Positions 5,366 through 5,386 of a DNA stretch of 5,386 bases are shown one piece after another. The DNA is from Francisellaceae bacterium (lineage in GTDB: Bacteria > Pseudomonadota > Gammaproteobacteria > Berkiellales > Berkiellaceae), in the NCBI GenBank assembly GCA_023266415.1, contig JAHFQG010000086.1:1-5386 (forward strand), given 5' to 3'. A program made the translations under genes and the position numbers. Position 1 is the stretch's first letter. Every line of letters starts with the position of its first letter. The notes under the pieces were generated by a model that had not been told where the DNA came from, ran no database searches, and saw only the letters and a list, made by a program, of their open reading frames with translations.

Positions 5366-5386
5366 TGTACAGATATACCCCCTTAA

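Noticed and set aside
1..5386. A novel defence, mobile or biosynthetic system
   Set aside because: Apart from the ABC exporter, every gene is a recognised housekeeping family. No repeats, integrase, transposase or toxin-antitoxin pair was seen.

Overview
The window is a chromosomal segment from a Gram-negative bacterium, most likely a gammaproteobacterium. The evidence is the gene order leuS-lptE-holA ... nadD-rsfS ... mltB. The first five genes are a conserved cluster in many gammaproteobacteria, and LptE and a GH103 lytic transglycosylase require an outer membrane and a periplasmic wall. I cannot name a genus from the sequence alone.

Layout, left to right. Positions 1-76 hold the last codons of leuS, whose stop overlaps the lptE start (73-546, LPS-assembly lipoprotein). 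lptE overlaps holA (537-1438, DNA polymerase III delta subunit). holA is split by a -1 frameshift, probably at an A6 run at 819-824, and also looks shortened. Only 3 bp after holA comes the end of a convergent gene (3184-1442, minus strand). This is a full-length ABC exporter half-transporter with permease and ATPase fused, resembling PglK-type lipid-linked-oligosaccharide flippases. It stands where nadD would normally follow holA. After a 68-bp divergent intergenic region with a perfect TATAAT box, the plus-strand cluster resumes with nadD (3253-3903) and rsfS (3964-4314). A 49-bp gap with a good sigma70-like promoter and a perfect 16-bp palindrome precedes a secreted MltB-family lytic transglycosylase (4364-5365).

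The plus-strand genes are housekeeping: tRNA charging, LPS export, the replisome clamp loader, NAD synthesis, ribosome silencing and wall remodelling. The divergences from the usual layout are the opposite-strand ABC transporter breaking the holA-nadD junction, the absence of rlmH-mrdA-rodA between rsfS and mltB, and the damaged or recoded holA. I see no CRISPR, RNA gene, insertion sequence or unfamiliar multi-gene system. No stretch over 300 bases lacks a gene.
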